A stretch of DNA of 45,304 nucleotides from CBFFRJ01 sp051486985 (GTDB lineage Bacteria > Pseudomonadota > Gammaproteobacteria > Enterobacterales > Enterobacteriaceae), in contig NZ_JAHVDV010000038.1 in assembly GCF_051486985.1 (NCBI RefSeq), positions 1 through 45,304 of the forward strand. The letters are read 5' to 3'. The notes under the pieces were generated by a model. That model was given only the letters and a program-made list of their open reading frames with translations, searched no databases and was not told the DNA's origin. Numbering within the stretch: the first letter of the stretch is position 1; the number at the start of each line of letters is the position of its first letter. Positions 26,183 through 35,460 of the stretch are shown piece by piece. The position numbers and the translations under genes are program-made.

Positions 26183-27724
26183 ATGCCTTATTTACTTGAA
26201 ATGAAGAACATCACCAAGGCCTTTGGCGCGGTCAAAGCCGTGGATAACGTCAGCCTGCAACTTAACGCAGGGGAAGTGGTGTCATTGTGCGGCGAAAATG
26301 GCTCCGGCAAATCCACACTGATGAAGGTACTTTGCGGCATCTACCCGTGGGGCACCTATGAGGGTGACATCGTTTTTGCAGGCGAAACGCTGCAAGCCGG
26401 CCATATCCGTGATACCGAACGCAAAGGCATTGCCATCATCCACCAGGAACTGGCGCTGGTGAAGCATCTGACGGTGCTTGAAAACATCTTCCTCGGCACC
26501 GAAATCACACGTCATGGCGTAATGGATTACGACACCATGACCCTGCGTTGCGAAAAGCTGCTCGCCCAGGTGAGCCTGAACATCTCACCGGATACCCGGG
26601 TGGGCGATCTTGGCCTTGGCCAGCAGCAGCTGGTGGAGATAGCGAAAGCGCTGAATAAGCAGGTGCGGTTATTGATTCTCGACGAACCGACCGCCTCGCT
26701 CACCGAGCAGGAAACTGCCGTACTGCTGGAGATTATTCGTGATCTGCAGCATCACGGTATCGCCTGCATTTATATTTCTCACAAGCTCAATGAAGTCAAA
26801 GCAATATCAAATGTGATTTGTGTTATCCGCGACGGGCAGCACATCGGTACGCGCGATGCTGCGGGGATGAGCGAAGATGACATCATCACCATGATGGTAG
26901 GCCGCGAACTCACAGCACTCTATCCCAATGAACCTCACGACACGGGGGATGAGATCCTCCGTGTTGAGCACCTCACCGCCTGGCACCCGGTGAATCGTCA
27001 CATCAAGCGGGTCAATGACGTCTCCTTTTCCCTTAAGCGCGGGGAGATTCTGGGCATTGCCGGGCTGGTCGGGGCGGGGCGCACCGAAGCCGTTCAGTGC
27101 CTGTTTGGCGTCTGGCCTGGACGCTGGGAAGGGAAAATCTTTCTCGATGGCAGGCAGGTAGAAATCAACAACTGTCAGCAGGCGATTGCCAATGGCATCG
27201 CAATGGTACCGGAAGATCGCAAAAAAGACGGTATCGTGCCGGTGATGGCGGTCGGCAAAAACATCACGCTCGCGGCATTACACCAGTTTACCGGCAAGCT
27301 CAGTAGTCTGGACGACGCCGCCGAACAGCATTGCATTTTGCAGTCGCTGCAACGCCTCAAGGTCAAAACCTCCTCGCCAGACCTGGCAATTGGTCGCCTG
27401 AGCGGAGGGAATCAACAGAAGGCCATTCTGGCCCGCTGCCTGCTGCTCAACCCGCGCATTCTCATCCTGGATGAGCCGACGCGCGGCATTGATATCGGGG
27501 CAAAGTACGAAATTTATAAACTTATTAATCAACTGGTACAGCAGGGTATCGCCGTTATCGTCATCTCATCCGAATTACCTGAAGTGCTGGGGCTGAGCGA
27601 TCGGGTGCTGGTGATGCATGAAGGCAAGTTAAAAGCCTCCCTTATTAATCATCAACTGACCCAGGAGCAGGTCATGGAAGCGGCGCTGAGGAGCGAACAT
27701 CATGTCGAAAAGCAACCCGTCTGA
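26183..27724 (+). CDS. xylG: D-xylose ABC transporter ATPase
   Basis: Cytoplasmic ATPase, 513 aa as in E. coli, with two fused ABC domains of the sugar (RbsA/MglA) class. Domain 1: Walker A GENGSGKST (37-45), Walker B LLILDEPTASL. Domain 2: degenerate Walker A GLVGAGRTE, typical of this class, signature LSGGNQQKAILARCL and Walker B ILILDEPTRGID. It energises XylH with xylose delivered by XylF. GGAGCAGTT precedes the ATG; the last 23 bases overlap xylH, so the two are translationally coupled. Confidence 0.97.
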   Translation: MPYLLEMKNITKAFGAVKAVDNVSLQLNAGEVVSLCGENGSGKSTLMKVLCGIYPWGTYEGDIVFAGETLQAGHIRDTERKGIAIIHQELALVKHLTVLENIFLGTEITRHGVMDYDTMTLRCEKLLAQVSLNISPDTRVGDLGLGQQQLVEIAKALNKQVRLLILDEPTASLTEQETAVLLEIIRDLQHHGIACIYISHKLNEVKAISNVICVIRDGQHIGTRDAAGMSEDDIITMMVGRELTALYPNEPHDTGDEILRVEHLTAWHPVNRHIKRVNDVSFSLKRGEILGIAGLVGAGRTEAVQCLFGVWPGRWEGKIFLDGRQVEINNCQQAIANGIAMVPEDRKKDGIVPVMAVGKNITLAALHQFTGKLSSLDDAAEQHCILQSLQRLKVKTSSPDLAIGRLSGGNQQKAILARCLLLNPRILILDEPTRGIDIGAKYEIYKLINQLVQQGIAVIVISSELPEVLGLSDRVLVMHEGKLKASLINHQLTQEQVMEAALRSEHHVEKQPV

Positions 27725-28883
27725 AATGAAATTATCCGCCCCGCTACCTGGGGCATTTTCCGGACTCAAATCCCTGAACTTACAGGTGTTTGTCATGATT
27801 GCCGCCATCGCCGTGATCATGCTCTTTTTCACCTGGATGACCGACGGTGCGTACTTAAGCGCACGCAACGTCTCCAACCTGCTGCGCCAGACCGCCATTA
27901 CCGGCATCCTGGCGGTAGGCATGGTATTTGTGATTATTTCGGCTGAAATAGACCTTTCCGTCGGTTCAATGATGGGCCTGTTAGGCGGCGCAGCGGCCAT
28001 TTTTGACGTCTGGCTGGGCTGGCCGTTACCGTTGACCATTGTGGTGACGCTGGTACTCGGGCTGCTGTTAGGGGCATGGAACGGCTGGTGGGTCGCCTAT
28101 CGTAAAGTACCTTCTTTCATCGTCACCCTGGCGGGCATGCTCGCTTTTCGCGGCGTGCTGATTGGTATCACGAATGGCACCACCGTCTCTCCTACCAGTA
28201 GCGCTATGTCGCAAATTGGTCAAAGTTATCTGCCTGATGGTGTTGGCTTTGGCGTGGGCGCTTTCGCGCTGGTCGCCTTCATTTTGTGGCAGTGGCGTGG
28301 CCGGCTACGTCGGCAGTCGCTGGGGCTGGCGACACCAGCTTCCACGTCAGTCGTCGGTCGCCAGGCACTGATTGCCGTGCTGGCACTCGGCGCAATCTGG
28401 CTACTGAATGATTATCGTGGTGTTCCAACCCCGGTGCTGTTGCTCGTGTTCCTGCTGATGGCGGGAATGTTCATGGCTACACGCACCGCCTTTGGTCGAC
28501 GCATTTACGCTATTGGTGGCAACCTCGAAGCAGCTCGTCTTTCAGGGATTAATGTGGAACGCACCAAGCTGGCGGTCTTTGCTATTAATGGCCTGATGGT
28601 GGCGATTGCCGGTTTGATCCTGAGCTCACGCCTCGGTGCAGGCTCCCCCTCGGCAGGTAATATCGCCGAGCTGGACGCCATCGCCGCGTGTGTGATTGGG
28701 GGAACCAGCCTCGCGGGCGGTATCGGTAGCGTGGCGGGGGCGGTGATGGGGGCCTTCATTATGGCCTCGCTGGATAATGGCATGAGTATGATGGACGTGC
28801 CGACGTTCTGGCAGTACATCGTCAAAGGGGCGATTTTACTGCTGGCGGTATGGATGGATTCCGCCACCAAACGTCGGGCATGA
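27702..28883 (+). CDS. xylH: D-xylose ABC transporter permease
   Basis: Inner-membrane permease, 393 aa as in E. coli, with about ten membrane helices of the branched-chain/ribose type. Characteristic stretches are GMVFVIISAEIDLSVGSMMGLLGG near the first third and AVFAINGLMVAIAGLILSSRLGAGSPSAG toward the end (family EIDLSVGS motif seen). The ATG at 27702 lies inside xylG and has GAGGAGCG upstream. A hairpin separates it from xylR. Confidence 0.97.
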   Translation: MSKSNPSEMKLSAPLPGAFSGLKSLNLQVFVMIAAIAVIMLFFTWMTDGAYLSARNVSNLLRQTAITGILAVGMVFVIISAEIDLSVGSMMGLLGGAAAIFDVWLGWPLPLTIVVTLVLGLLLGAWNGWWVAYRKVPSFIVTLAGMLAFRGVLIGITNGTTVSPTSSAMSQIGQSYLPDGVGFGVGAFALVAFILWQWRGRLRRQSLGLATPASTSVVGRQALIAVLALGAIWLLNDYRGVPTPVLLLVFLLMAGMFMATRTAFGRRIYAIGGNLEAARLSGINVERTKLAVFAINGLMVAIAGLILSSRLGAGSPSAGNIAELDAIAACVIGGTSLAGGIGSVAGAVMGAFIMASLDNGMSMMDVPTFWQYIVKGAILLLAVWMDSATKRRA

Positions 28884-28897
28884 TCGCAATAATGGTC

Positions 28898-28928
28898 ACA
28901 CTGCCGGAAAATTTTCCTCCGGCAGTGT
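28898..28928 (+). other. Hairpin between xylH and xylR
   Basis: An 11-bp perfect stem (28898-28908 with 28918-28928) around a nine-base loop, not followed by a T tract. It could limit read-through from xylFGH into xylR or protect the xylH 3' end. Confidence 0.65.
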
Positions 28929-28976
28929 ACTGAATATGATAAGCAGAGTTGATGATTCATTAGCGACGGAACCGAC

Positions 28977-30158
28977 ATGTTTGAAAAGCGCCACCGCATT
29001 ACGTTGTTATTCAATGCCAACAAAGCCTATGACCGCCAGGTCGTTGAAGGCGTTGGCGAATATTTGCAGGCGTCACAATCAGAATGGGATATTTTTATCG
29101 AAGAAGATTTCCGTACCCGTATCGAGAATATCAAGGAGTGGCTCGGTGATGGGGTGATCGCTGACTATGATGACCCTGAAATCGAACGACTGCTGGCCGA
29201 TGTGGACGTGCCTATCGTCGGCGTGGGTGGCTCCTACCATACCCCGGAGCACTACCCTCCCGTTCACTATATTGCTACGGACAATTACGCACTGGTTGAA
29301 CATGCGTTTTTGCACCTGAAAGAGAAAGGAGTACACCGTTTTGCCTTCTACGGTCTGCCGCCGTCCAGCGGAAAGGGCTGGGCCGCAGAGCGCGAGCATG
29401 CGTTTTGCCAGCTCGTCGCCCAGGAGAAGTATCGCGGTGTGGTTTATCAAGGGCTGACTACGGCACCGGAGAACTGGCAGCATGCGCAGAACCGGCTGGC
29501 CGACTGGCTGCAAACACTCCCGCCACAAACGGGCATTATTGCCGTTACCGATGCCCGCGCACGCCATGTTTTACAGGTCTGCGACCACCTCCATATTCCG
29601 GTACCAGAAAAGCTCTGCGTGATTGGCATCGATAATGAAGAGCTGACACGCTATCTCTCCCGCGTGGCCCTTTCGTCAGTGGCGCAAGGGACCCGTCAGA
29701 TGGGTTACCAGGCCGCCAAGCTGCTGCATCGCCTGCTTGATAATGAAACGATGCCATTACAGCGCCTGTTGGTGCCGCCGGTCCGTGTGGTTGCCCGACG
29801 TTCGACGGATTACCGTTCACTGAACGATCCGGCGGTTATCCAGGCCATGCATTACATCCGTAACCACGCCTGTAAGGGCATTAAGGTGGATCAGGTGCTG
29901 GATGCGGTGGGAATTTCGCGTTCGAATCTGGAAAAGCGCTTTAAAGAGGAAGTGGGCGAAACAATTCATGCGGTAATTCATGCGGAAAAGCTGGAGAAAG
30001 CGCGCAGCCTGCTGGTTTCCACTTCACTTTCAATCAATGAGATTTCCCAGATGTGTGGCTATCCATCGCTACAGTATTTCTATTCGGTGTTTCGCAAAGC
30101 GTATGACAGTACACCGAAGGAGTACCGCGAACGCTACGGGGAAGTGTTGCTGCCTTAG
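28977..30158 (+). CDS. xylR: Xylose operon activator XylR (AraC family)
   Basis: 393-aa activator of xylAB and xylFGH. The N-terminal part (about 1-275) is a LacI/periplasmic-binding-like xylose domain (ITLLFNANKAYDRQVVEG near residue 7, VIGIDNEELTRYLSRVALSS near 215); the C-terminal part (about 285-393) is an AraC-type double HTH (KVDQVLDAVGISRSNLEKRF and the second helix set INEISQMCGYPSLQYFYSVF). It is almost the E. coli protein in length and sequence. The ribosome site is weak (GGAAC), as is common for regulators. It lies 93 bases after xylH and may have its own promoter. Confidence 0.97.
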   Translation: MFEKRHRITLLFNANKAYDRQVVEGVGEYLQASQSEWDIFIEEDFRTRIENIKEWLGDGVIADYDDPEIERLLADVDVPIVGVGGSYHTPEHYPPVHYIATDNYALVEHAFLHLKEKGVHRFAFYGLPPSSGKGWAAEREHAFCQLVAQEKYRGVVYQGLTTAPENWQHAQNRLADWLQTLPPQTGIIAVTDARARHVLQVCDHLHIPVPEKLCVIGIDNEELTRYLSRVALSSVAQGTRQMGYQAAKLLHRLLDNETMPLQRLLVPPVRVVARRSTDYRSLNDPAVIQAMHYIRNHACKGIKVDQVLDAVGISRSNLEKRFKEEVGETIHAVIHAEKLEKARSLLVSTSLSINEISQMCGYPSLQYFYSVFRKAYDSTPKEYRERYGEVLLP

Positions 30159-30183
30159 CGTGGCGTCAGAGTGGCAAAAATAA

Positions 30184-30207
30184 AACGCCTTCCAACTGGA
30201 AGGCGTT
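30184..30207. terminator. Bidirectional terminator between xylR and bax
   Basis: A perfect 11-bp stem (30184-30194 with 30197-30207) centred on two bases; in practice the loop would open to four or more. A's precede and T's follow. It serves both convergent genes. Confidence 0.85.
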
Positions 30208-30214
30208 TGTGCAA

Positions 30215-31042
30215 TTACATATGGGCGGCGATTAAACGCTGATTATCCTGATACATGGCAAACAGGTAATTGTTATAGCTTGCGCCCTTCGTTGAATAGC
30301 CTTTGAGCTTGTGAATCATAGTGCTGGCCGTTACTTCCTGATCCGCTTTACGCAGCTGCGCACGGGACTTACGGAACGACGAGTAAGCCGGATGGGTATT
30401 GAGGTTCACCACATACGCATTCACGGAGGCTTCAACAGACTCGAAGTGCGAATAGCCTTTCACTTTTCCAGGACCGTTAGTGCAGCGCCCTTTTCCGCAT
30501 TTCATGCCGAACAGGTTATTGTTATTACGCGCCAGCTTAGAGGTACCCCAACCGCTTTCTGCGGCGGCCATGGTCGCCACCATGCTGTCCGGAATAATGT
30601 CCACGCGTTCCATTAACGCATTCCACGGAATACGGCGGGTATTGCCAGACCAGCTAATTTTATAGCGTTTGGCGATATCCTTAAGACGCGAACGATCGGA
30701 CGTCGACCATTGCTGGCTGTATTGACGTTCCATTAGCCAGTTACGATCGGCAGTGATGGCCGCATTTTGACGAGTAATGTAGGGCATTACGGTCCGGAGA
30801 AACGCTTTCTTTCTTGGTGCTCCGGAAGGGTATTTTCGCAAATCAGGAAGTGAACTGCTATTTACACTATTGCGAGAATACTCTTGTTTACTGCTTACCT
30901 GTTTTTTACCGGTCGTCTTTGAGATTTGGGCCTTGTGACTCACTGTTTTGCTGTGCGTTTGGGCAAGCGCCTCACCTGAAAATACGATGGTGAGAAACAT
31001 GAGTATCGTAGCCCCAAGTCGTCGCAAGGGAGTCGATATCAT
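30215..31042 (-). CDS. bax: Bax, glucosaminidase-domain protein
   Basis: 275-aa exported protein (E. coli Bax is 274). A signal peptide of about 27 residues (MISTPLRRLGATILMFLTIV..ALA) precedes a Ser/Lys-rich linker and a GH73-type N-acetylglucosaminidase domain. The probable catalytic Glu lies in MAAAESGWGTSKLA; LFGMKCGKGRCTNG probably forms a disulfide loop. The C-terminus YNNYLFAMYQDNQRLIAAHM matches E. coli. Substrate is presumably peptidoglycan; function is not well studied. The ATG at 31042 follows AGGAG; the frame is open further to 31090. Confidence 0.94.
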   Translation of the reverse strand: MISTPLRRLGATILMFLTIVFSGEALAQTHSKTVSHKAQISKTTGKKQVSSKQEYSRNSVNSSSLPDLRKYPSGAPRKKAFLRTVMPYITRQNAAITADRNWLMERQYSQQWSTSDRSRLKDIAKRYKISWSGNTRRIPWNALMERVDIIPDSMVATMAAAESGWGTSKLARNNNNLFGMKCGKGRCTNGPGKVKGYSHFESVEASVNAYVVNLNTHPAYSSFRKSRAQLRKADQEVTASTMIHKLKGYSTKGASYNNYLFAMYQDNQRLIAAHM

Positions 31043-31269
31043 TAAGTCTCCTGGTCGGATATAAACATTCCAACACCTTATTTTTTTCACAATTTTGAGA
31101 GCGGAATCTCAAATCATACCAAAAATAACCACTCAGAGCACGTACAGAAATAAGCCAATTCCGAAAGCCTGTCATCACGAATCAACCAGAAAGCGAAAAA
31201 AATGCGTTAAAAATGTGGCGATTATCGCAAATCTTGGGCAAATTTTGCGCGCGATCACTCACCCTTCGT

Positions 31270-31302
31270 CCTCCTCCCTGCGATAACGCGCGCAGGAGGA
31301 GT
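31270..31302. promoter_or_regulatory. Two inverted MalT-like boxes upstream of malS
   Basis: On the minus strand, AGGGAGGAGG (31270-31279) matches the MalT box GGGGAKGAGG at 9 of 10 positions. On the plus strand, CAGGAGGAGT (31293-31302) keeps the GGAGGAG core. They face each other in the bax-malS gap, 58 bases before the malS start. MalT control of malS is known in E. coli. Confidence 0.7.
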
Positions 31303-31359
31303 TTGCAGGCCTGTGCTAATGGCAAGATGAGTAAAACAGACGTTACGGGAAGGATTGAG

Positions 31360-33390
31360 ATGAGATACAGCCCCCTTTTTGCCCTGCTTTTACCGGCCAT
31401 CGCCAGTGCGAACTGGTCTGCGACCGGATTTAATGCGTTTAAGGATGACGGCACCGGCGTATGGCGCAGCGAAGCCAGGCTGCAAAAAGGATCCTATCCG
31501 TTGACTCTGCAAGCCGATCAGCAGTGCTGGCAGCCCTCAGGGGAGATCAAACTCAATCAGATGCTCTCACTCAAGCCCTGTGCCGCAGAGGCACCGCGCT
31601 GGCGCATTTTCCGTGAAGGCGAGTACCGCATTCAGATTGATACCCGTTCGGGTACACCGACACTGATGTTGTCAGTAAAAAGCGAAGCAGCAGAGAAAGT
31701 CGTGGATGTGAGGCGTCAGTGTCCGGTCTGGGACGGTCAACCGCTGACGCTGGACGTCAGCCAGACCTTTCCTGAAGGCAGCGTGGTTCGCGATTTCTAC
31801 AGCCAGAAAACGACCACCGTCCATCATGGCAAAATCACTCTGGCTCCCGCAGAAAATAGCGGGGGGCTGTTACTGCTTGAACGCGCCGAAACAGACGCAC
31901 CGGCGCCCTTTAGCTGGCAAAACGCCACGCTCTACTTTGTGCTGACCGACCGTTTCGTTAACGGCGATCCGTCGAACGATAACAGCTACGGTCGACACAA
32001 AGACGGAATGGAAGAGATTGGCACCTTTCACGGCGGCGATCTGAAGGGACTCACCAGCCGGCTTGACTACCTGCAACAACTTGGGGTTAACGCTTTGTGG
32101 ATAAGCTCGCCGCTGGAGCAAATTCACGGTTGGGTAGGCGGCGGAACAAAAGGCGATTTCCCCCATTATGCTTATCACGGCTATTACACACAGGACTGGA
32201 CGAGACTGGATGCCAATATGGGTACCGGGGAAGAGTTACGCCAGTTAGTTGATGAAGCGCACAAGCGCGGCATTCGCATCCTGTTTGACGTCGTCATGAA
32301 CCACACCGGTTACGCCACCCTCGCGGATATGCAGGAGTTTCAGTTCGGCGCCTTGTATGTACAGGGCGAAGAGCGCAAAAAAATCCTCGGCGAACGCTGG
32401 ACCGACTGGCGTCCTGGAGCGGGGCAAAGCTGGCACAGTTTTAACGATTACATTAACTTCAGCGATAAAACCGCATGGCAAAACTGGTGGGGTAAAAACT
32501 GGATCCGTACCGACATTGGCAATTACGACAATCCTGGGTTTGACGATTTAACCATGTCGCTGGCCTTTCTGCCGGATCTTAAAACAGAGTCCACCTCGCC
32601 GTCCGGCCTGCCGGTTTTCTATCAGCATAAACCCGATACCGCAGCCCGCGAAAAGCCAGGCTATACGCCACGCGATTACCTGACGCACTGGCTGAGCCAA
32701 TGGGTACGCGATTACGGCATTGACGGTTTTCGCGTCGACACCGCCAAACATGTTGAGCTTGCGGCCTGGCAACAGCTGAAGACCCAGGCAAGCGAGGCAC
32801 TGGTGGAATGGAAAAAAGCCAACCCACAGAAAAAAATCGACGATGCGCCGTTCTGGATGACCGGAGAATCCTGGGGGCACGGCGTGATGCGCAGTGATTA
32901 CTACAACCACGGTTTCGATGCGATGATCAATTTTGATTATCAGGAGCAGGCGGCCAGCGCGGTCAAATGCCTTGCCGACATGGATCTGGTCTGGCAGCAA
33001 ATGGCGGAAAAACTGCAAAGCTTTAACGTCCTGAGCTACCTCTCTTCCCATGATACCCGCCTCTTCCGCGATGGGGGCCAGGAGGCGGCAGAGTTATTAA
33101 TGCTGGCACCGGGCGCGATACAGATTTTTTACGGCGACGAGACAAACCGGCCTTTTGGCCCCACCGGCTCAGACCCGCTTCAGGGGACACGTTCAGACAT
33201 GAACTGGCAGGATATCGACACCACCGAGGCACAACGGCTGCGCCACTGGCAAACCCTGGGGCAGTTCCGTGCCCGCCATCCGGCACTGGGAGGTGGAAAA
33301 CAGACCACGCTCAGCCTGCAACAGGGGTATGGCTTTACTCGCACACTGGCCGGGGACAAGGTAATGGTGGTCTGGGCGGGCAATCGCTAA
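31360..33390 (+). CDS. malS: Periplasmic alpha-amylase MalS
   Basis: 676-aa GH13 alpha-amylase, as long as E. coli MalS; it hydrolyses long maltodextrins in the periplasm. Signal peptide of about 17 residues (MRYSPLFALLLPAIASA). The N-terminal 190 residues form a beta-rich accessory domain, then the TIM-barrel: VYFVLTDRF-like LYFVLTDRFVNGDPSND, DVVMNHTG, the nucleophile Asp in GFRVDTAKHVE, the acid Glu in WMTGESWGHG and the third Asp in LSSHDTRLF. Cys pairs in the accessory domain suit the known DsbA dependence. The ATG at 31360 follows AAGGA; an upstream open frame from 31213 has no support. Confidence 0.96.
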   Translation: MRYSPLFALLLPAIASANWSATGFNAFKDDGTGVWRSEARLQKGSYPLTLQADQQCWQPSGEIKLNQMLSLKPCAAEAPRWRIFREGEYRIQIDTRSGTPTLMLSVKSEAAEKVVDVRRQCPVWDGQPLTLDVSQTFPEGSVVRDFYSQKTTTVHHGKITLAPAENSGGLLLLERAETDAPAPFSWQNATLYFVLTDRFVNGDPSNDNSYGRHKDGMEEIGTFHGGDLKGLTSRLDYLQQLGVNALWISSPLEQIHGWVGGGTKGDFPHYAYHGYYTQDWTRLDANMGTGEELRQLVDEAHKRGIRILFDVVMNHTGYATLADMQEFQFGALYVQGEERKKILGERWTDWRPGAGQSWHSFNDYINFSDKTAWQNWWGKNWIRTDIGNYDNPGFDDLTMSLAFLPDLKTESTSPSGLPVFYQHKPDTAAREKPGYTPRDYLTHWLSQWVRDYGIDGFRVDTAKHVELAAWQQLKTQASEALVEWKKANPQKKIDDAPFWMTGESWGHGVMRSDYYNHGFDAMINFDYQEQAASAVKCLADMDLVWQQMAEKLQSFNVLSYLSSHDTRLFRDGGQEAAELLMLAPGAIQIFYGDETNRPFGPTGSDPLQGTRSDMNWQDIDTTEAQRLRHWQTLGQFRARHPALGGGKQTTLSLQQGYGFTRTLAGDKVMVVWAGNR

Positions 33391-33395
33391 GACCG

Positions 33396-33427
33396 ACCTG
33401 GCTCCCTCTGCCATGAGGGAGCCAGGT
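33396..33427 (+). terminator. Strong hairpin after malS
   Basis: A perfect 13-bp stem (33396-33408 with 33415-33427), six-base loop, starting 6 bases past the malS stop. No T tract follows, so it may stabilise the 3' end or act with Rho rather than terminate alone. Confidence 0.65.
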
Positions 33428-33568
33428 GACCAAAGCAAAATAAAAATCCATACAATCAAAAATAAGTGAAATAAAATCTCACACAACCCCCTCTCCTCCG
33501 ATTTGCACAGCAGGGTATGTAGCGCTATGGTGAGCCATTTTTAAAATCAGACCGACAGAACCCTTGCT

Positions 33569-34822
33569 ATGACATTCTCACTTTTCGGCGACAAATTTAC
33601 CCGCCATGCAGGCATCACGCGCCTGATGGAAGACCTCAACGACGGTCTGCGCACCCCCGGAGCCATCATGCTTGGCGGGGGAAACCCGGCACAAATCCCG
33701 GCCATGACCGATTACTTCCACAACCTGCTCGCACAGATGCTGGAAAATGGCAAAGCCACTGATGCGCTTTGCAATTATGACGGCCCTCAGGGTAAGTCTG
33801 AGCTACTGACTTTGCTCGCTGCGATGCTGCGAAAAGAGTTTGGCTGGGATATTGAACCGCAGAACATCGCACTGACAAACGGCAGCCAGAGCGCATTTTT
33901 CTACTTGTTTAACCTTTTTGCAGGCCGACGCGCCGATGGAAGTACCAGAAAGGTTCTGTTCCCGCTGGCACCTGAGTACATTGGTTATGCCGATTCCGGC
34001 CTCGAAGACGATCTTTTTGTCTCTGCCCGCCCCAACATTGAACTGCTACCGGAAGGCCAGTTTAAGTACCACGTCGACTTCGAACATCTGCACATCGGTG
34101 AAGAGACAGGGATGATTTGCGTGTCGCGCCCGACGAACCCGACCGGCAATGTGATCACCGATGACGAGCTGATGAAACTCGATGCGCTGGCGAATCAGCA
34201 CGGCATTCCGCTGGTTATTGATAATGCTTACGGTGTGCCCTTCCCTGGCATCATCTTTAGTGAAGCACGCCCGTTATGGAATCCGAATATCATTCTTTGC
34301 ATGAGCCTGTCGAAGCTGGGCCTGCCGGGTAGTCGCTGCGGCATTATCATTGCGAATGACAAAGTGATTTCTGCCATCCGCAACATGAACGGCATTATCA
34401 GTCTTGCCCCGGGGGGCATCGGCCCTGCCATGATGAGTGAAATGATTAAGCGCAACGATCTGCTGCATTTGTCAGAAACTGTCATCAAGCCTTTCTATCA
34501 CCAGCGTGTTCAGGAGACTGTCGCCCTCATCCGCCGCTATCTTCCTGAAGAGCGCTGCCTGATCCATAAGCCAGAAGGGGCAATCTTCCTCTGGCTGTGG
34601 TTTAAAGATTTGCCGATTACCACCGAGCTTCTCTACCAGCGGCTGAAGAAACGCGGCGTGCTGATGGTCCCGGGCCATTACTTCTTCCCGGGGCTGGACA
34701 AGCCCTGGCCTCATACTCACCAGTGCATGCGCATGAACTATGTACCGGACCCCGATAAGATCGAAGCGGGTATAAAAGTGCTTGCTGAAGAAATTGAAAC
34801 CGCCTGGCGTGAACATGCCTGA
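33569..34822 (+). CDS. avtA: Valine-pyruvate transaminase AvtA
   Basis: Pyridoxal-phosphate aminotransferase (transaminase C), 417 aa as in E. coli; interconverts valine + pyruvate with 2-ketoisovalerate + alanine. The PLP lysine is Lys249 in SLSKLGLPGSR; other fold-type I elements are NGSQSAFFYLF (105-115), SRPTNPTGN (186-194) and VIDNAYG with the PLP-ring Asp218. The C-terminal Arg region VPGHYFFPG..HTHQCMRMNY is intact. The ribosome site is weak. It has its own terminator, so it is probably monocistronic. Confidence 0.97.
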   Translation: MTFSLFGDKFTRHAGITRLMEDLNDGLRTPGAIMLGGGNPAQIPAMTDYFHNLLAQMLENGKATDALCNYDGPQGKSELLTLLAAMLRKEFGWDIEPQNIALTNGSQSAFFYLFNLFAGRRADGSTRKVLFPLAPEYIGYADSGLEDDLFVSARPNIELLPEGQFKYHVDFEHLHIGEETGMICVSRPTNPTGNVITDDELMKLDALANQHGIPLVIDNAYGVPFPGIIFSEARPLWNPNIILCMSLSKLGLPGSRCGIIIANDKVISAIRNMNGIISLAPGGIGPAMMSEMIKRNDLLHLSETVIKPFYHQRVQETVALIRRYLPEERCLIHKPEGAIFLWLWFKDLPITTELLYQRLKKRGVLMVPGHYFFPGLDKPWPHTHQCMRMNYVPDPDKIEAGIKVLAEEIETAWREHA

Positions 34823-34824
34823 CG

Positions 34825-34850
34825 AAAAGGCCCTCCCCGGAGGGCCTTTT
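34825..34850 (+). terminator. Terminator of avtA
   Basis: Twelve-base arms (AAAAGGCCCTCC with GGAGGGCCTTTT) directly after the avtA stop codon; a GC-rich core followed by four T's. Confidence 0.85.
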
Positions 34851-35460
34851 AAAATGACCAAATAACGTTTCTTTTGATAAGGTTTTTTGAGTAGTTTTCT
34901 GTTTTAATTAGCATATATCCCCTTGTACACTCCAAAGCTAATTCAGGAAATTAAGAAATATATTTTATAGTTAAATGTAGCTACACAAAAAATTTGAAGA
35001 TAAGCAGCGATTAATCTCCAGATTAATTATTTATATTGTTGTTTTAATTAAAAAAATTATTAACTTAGAATATTTAAACCAGGATTAATCATATTTTACT
35101 GCTTTTTTAATATTTATTTCACTCCTTTCCTACCATAACGGAAAATCGGTATTACACTCATTCACTCGCAGACGACGTTTTATTTTAACGGTGCTTATCA
35201 TAGCGGCGCCTGCAGGAATGGACTGCCCGCCAATAGCGGGGCGGACGACAGATGTGGACGTGTCTGTCACGCATCACGTATCCAACACCAGTGGGATCCC
35301 CAGCCAGCCGGGATAATCACCGGTTGAGTTGGCGGCATAAGAAACCAAAAAATCAGTCACTCCTTTTGTGCCCCCTTGCGGGGGCATTTCTTCAGCGCAT
35401 TTTCATGGCGCTGGCACTCAGTACACATGGCCATGAGAAGCGGAGCTACCGGCCTACTGG
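34851..35460. other. Non-coding, partly AT-rich gap
   Basis: About 610 bases without a supported gene. From roughly 34860 to 35180 the sequence is far richer in A and T than the surroundings, with runs such as TTTTAATTAAAAAAATTATT. From 35200 on it returns to normal composition and contains a hairpin at 35369-35386 (TGCCCCC/GGGGGCA). A 32-codon frame at 35218 has a ribosome site too close to its ATG and no recognisable product. AT-rich tracts like this are often bound by H-NS. Confidence 0.6.
35369..35386. terminator. Hairpin downstream of ysaA
   Basis: TGCCCCC (35369-35375) pairs with GGGGGCA (35380-35386) around a four-base loop. It lies 75 bases beyond the ysaA stop. On the minus strand there is no T tract; on the plus strand it is followed by TTTCTT. 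Confidence 0.5.

Noticed and set aside
35218..35316. A 32-codon frame in the avtA-ysaA gap
   Set aside because: The AGGA sequence abuts the ATG with no spacing, the product has no recognisable features, and it lies in a gene-free tract.
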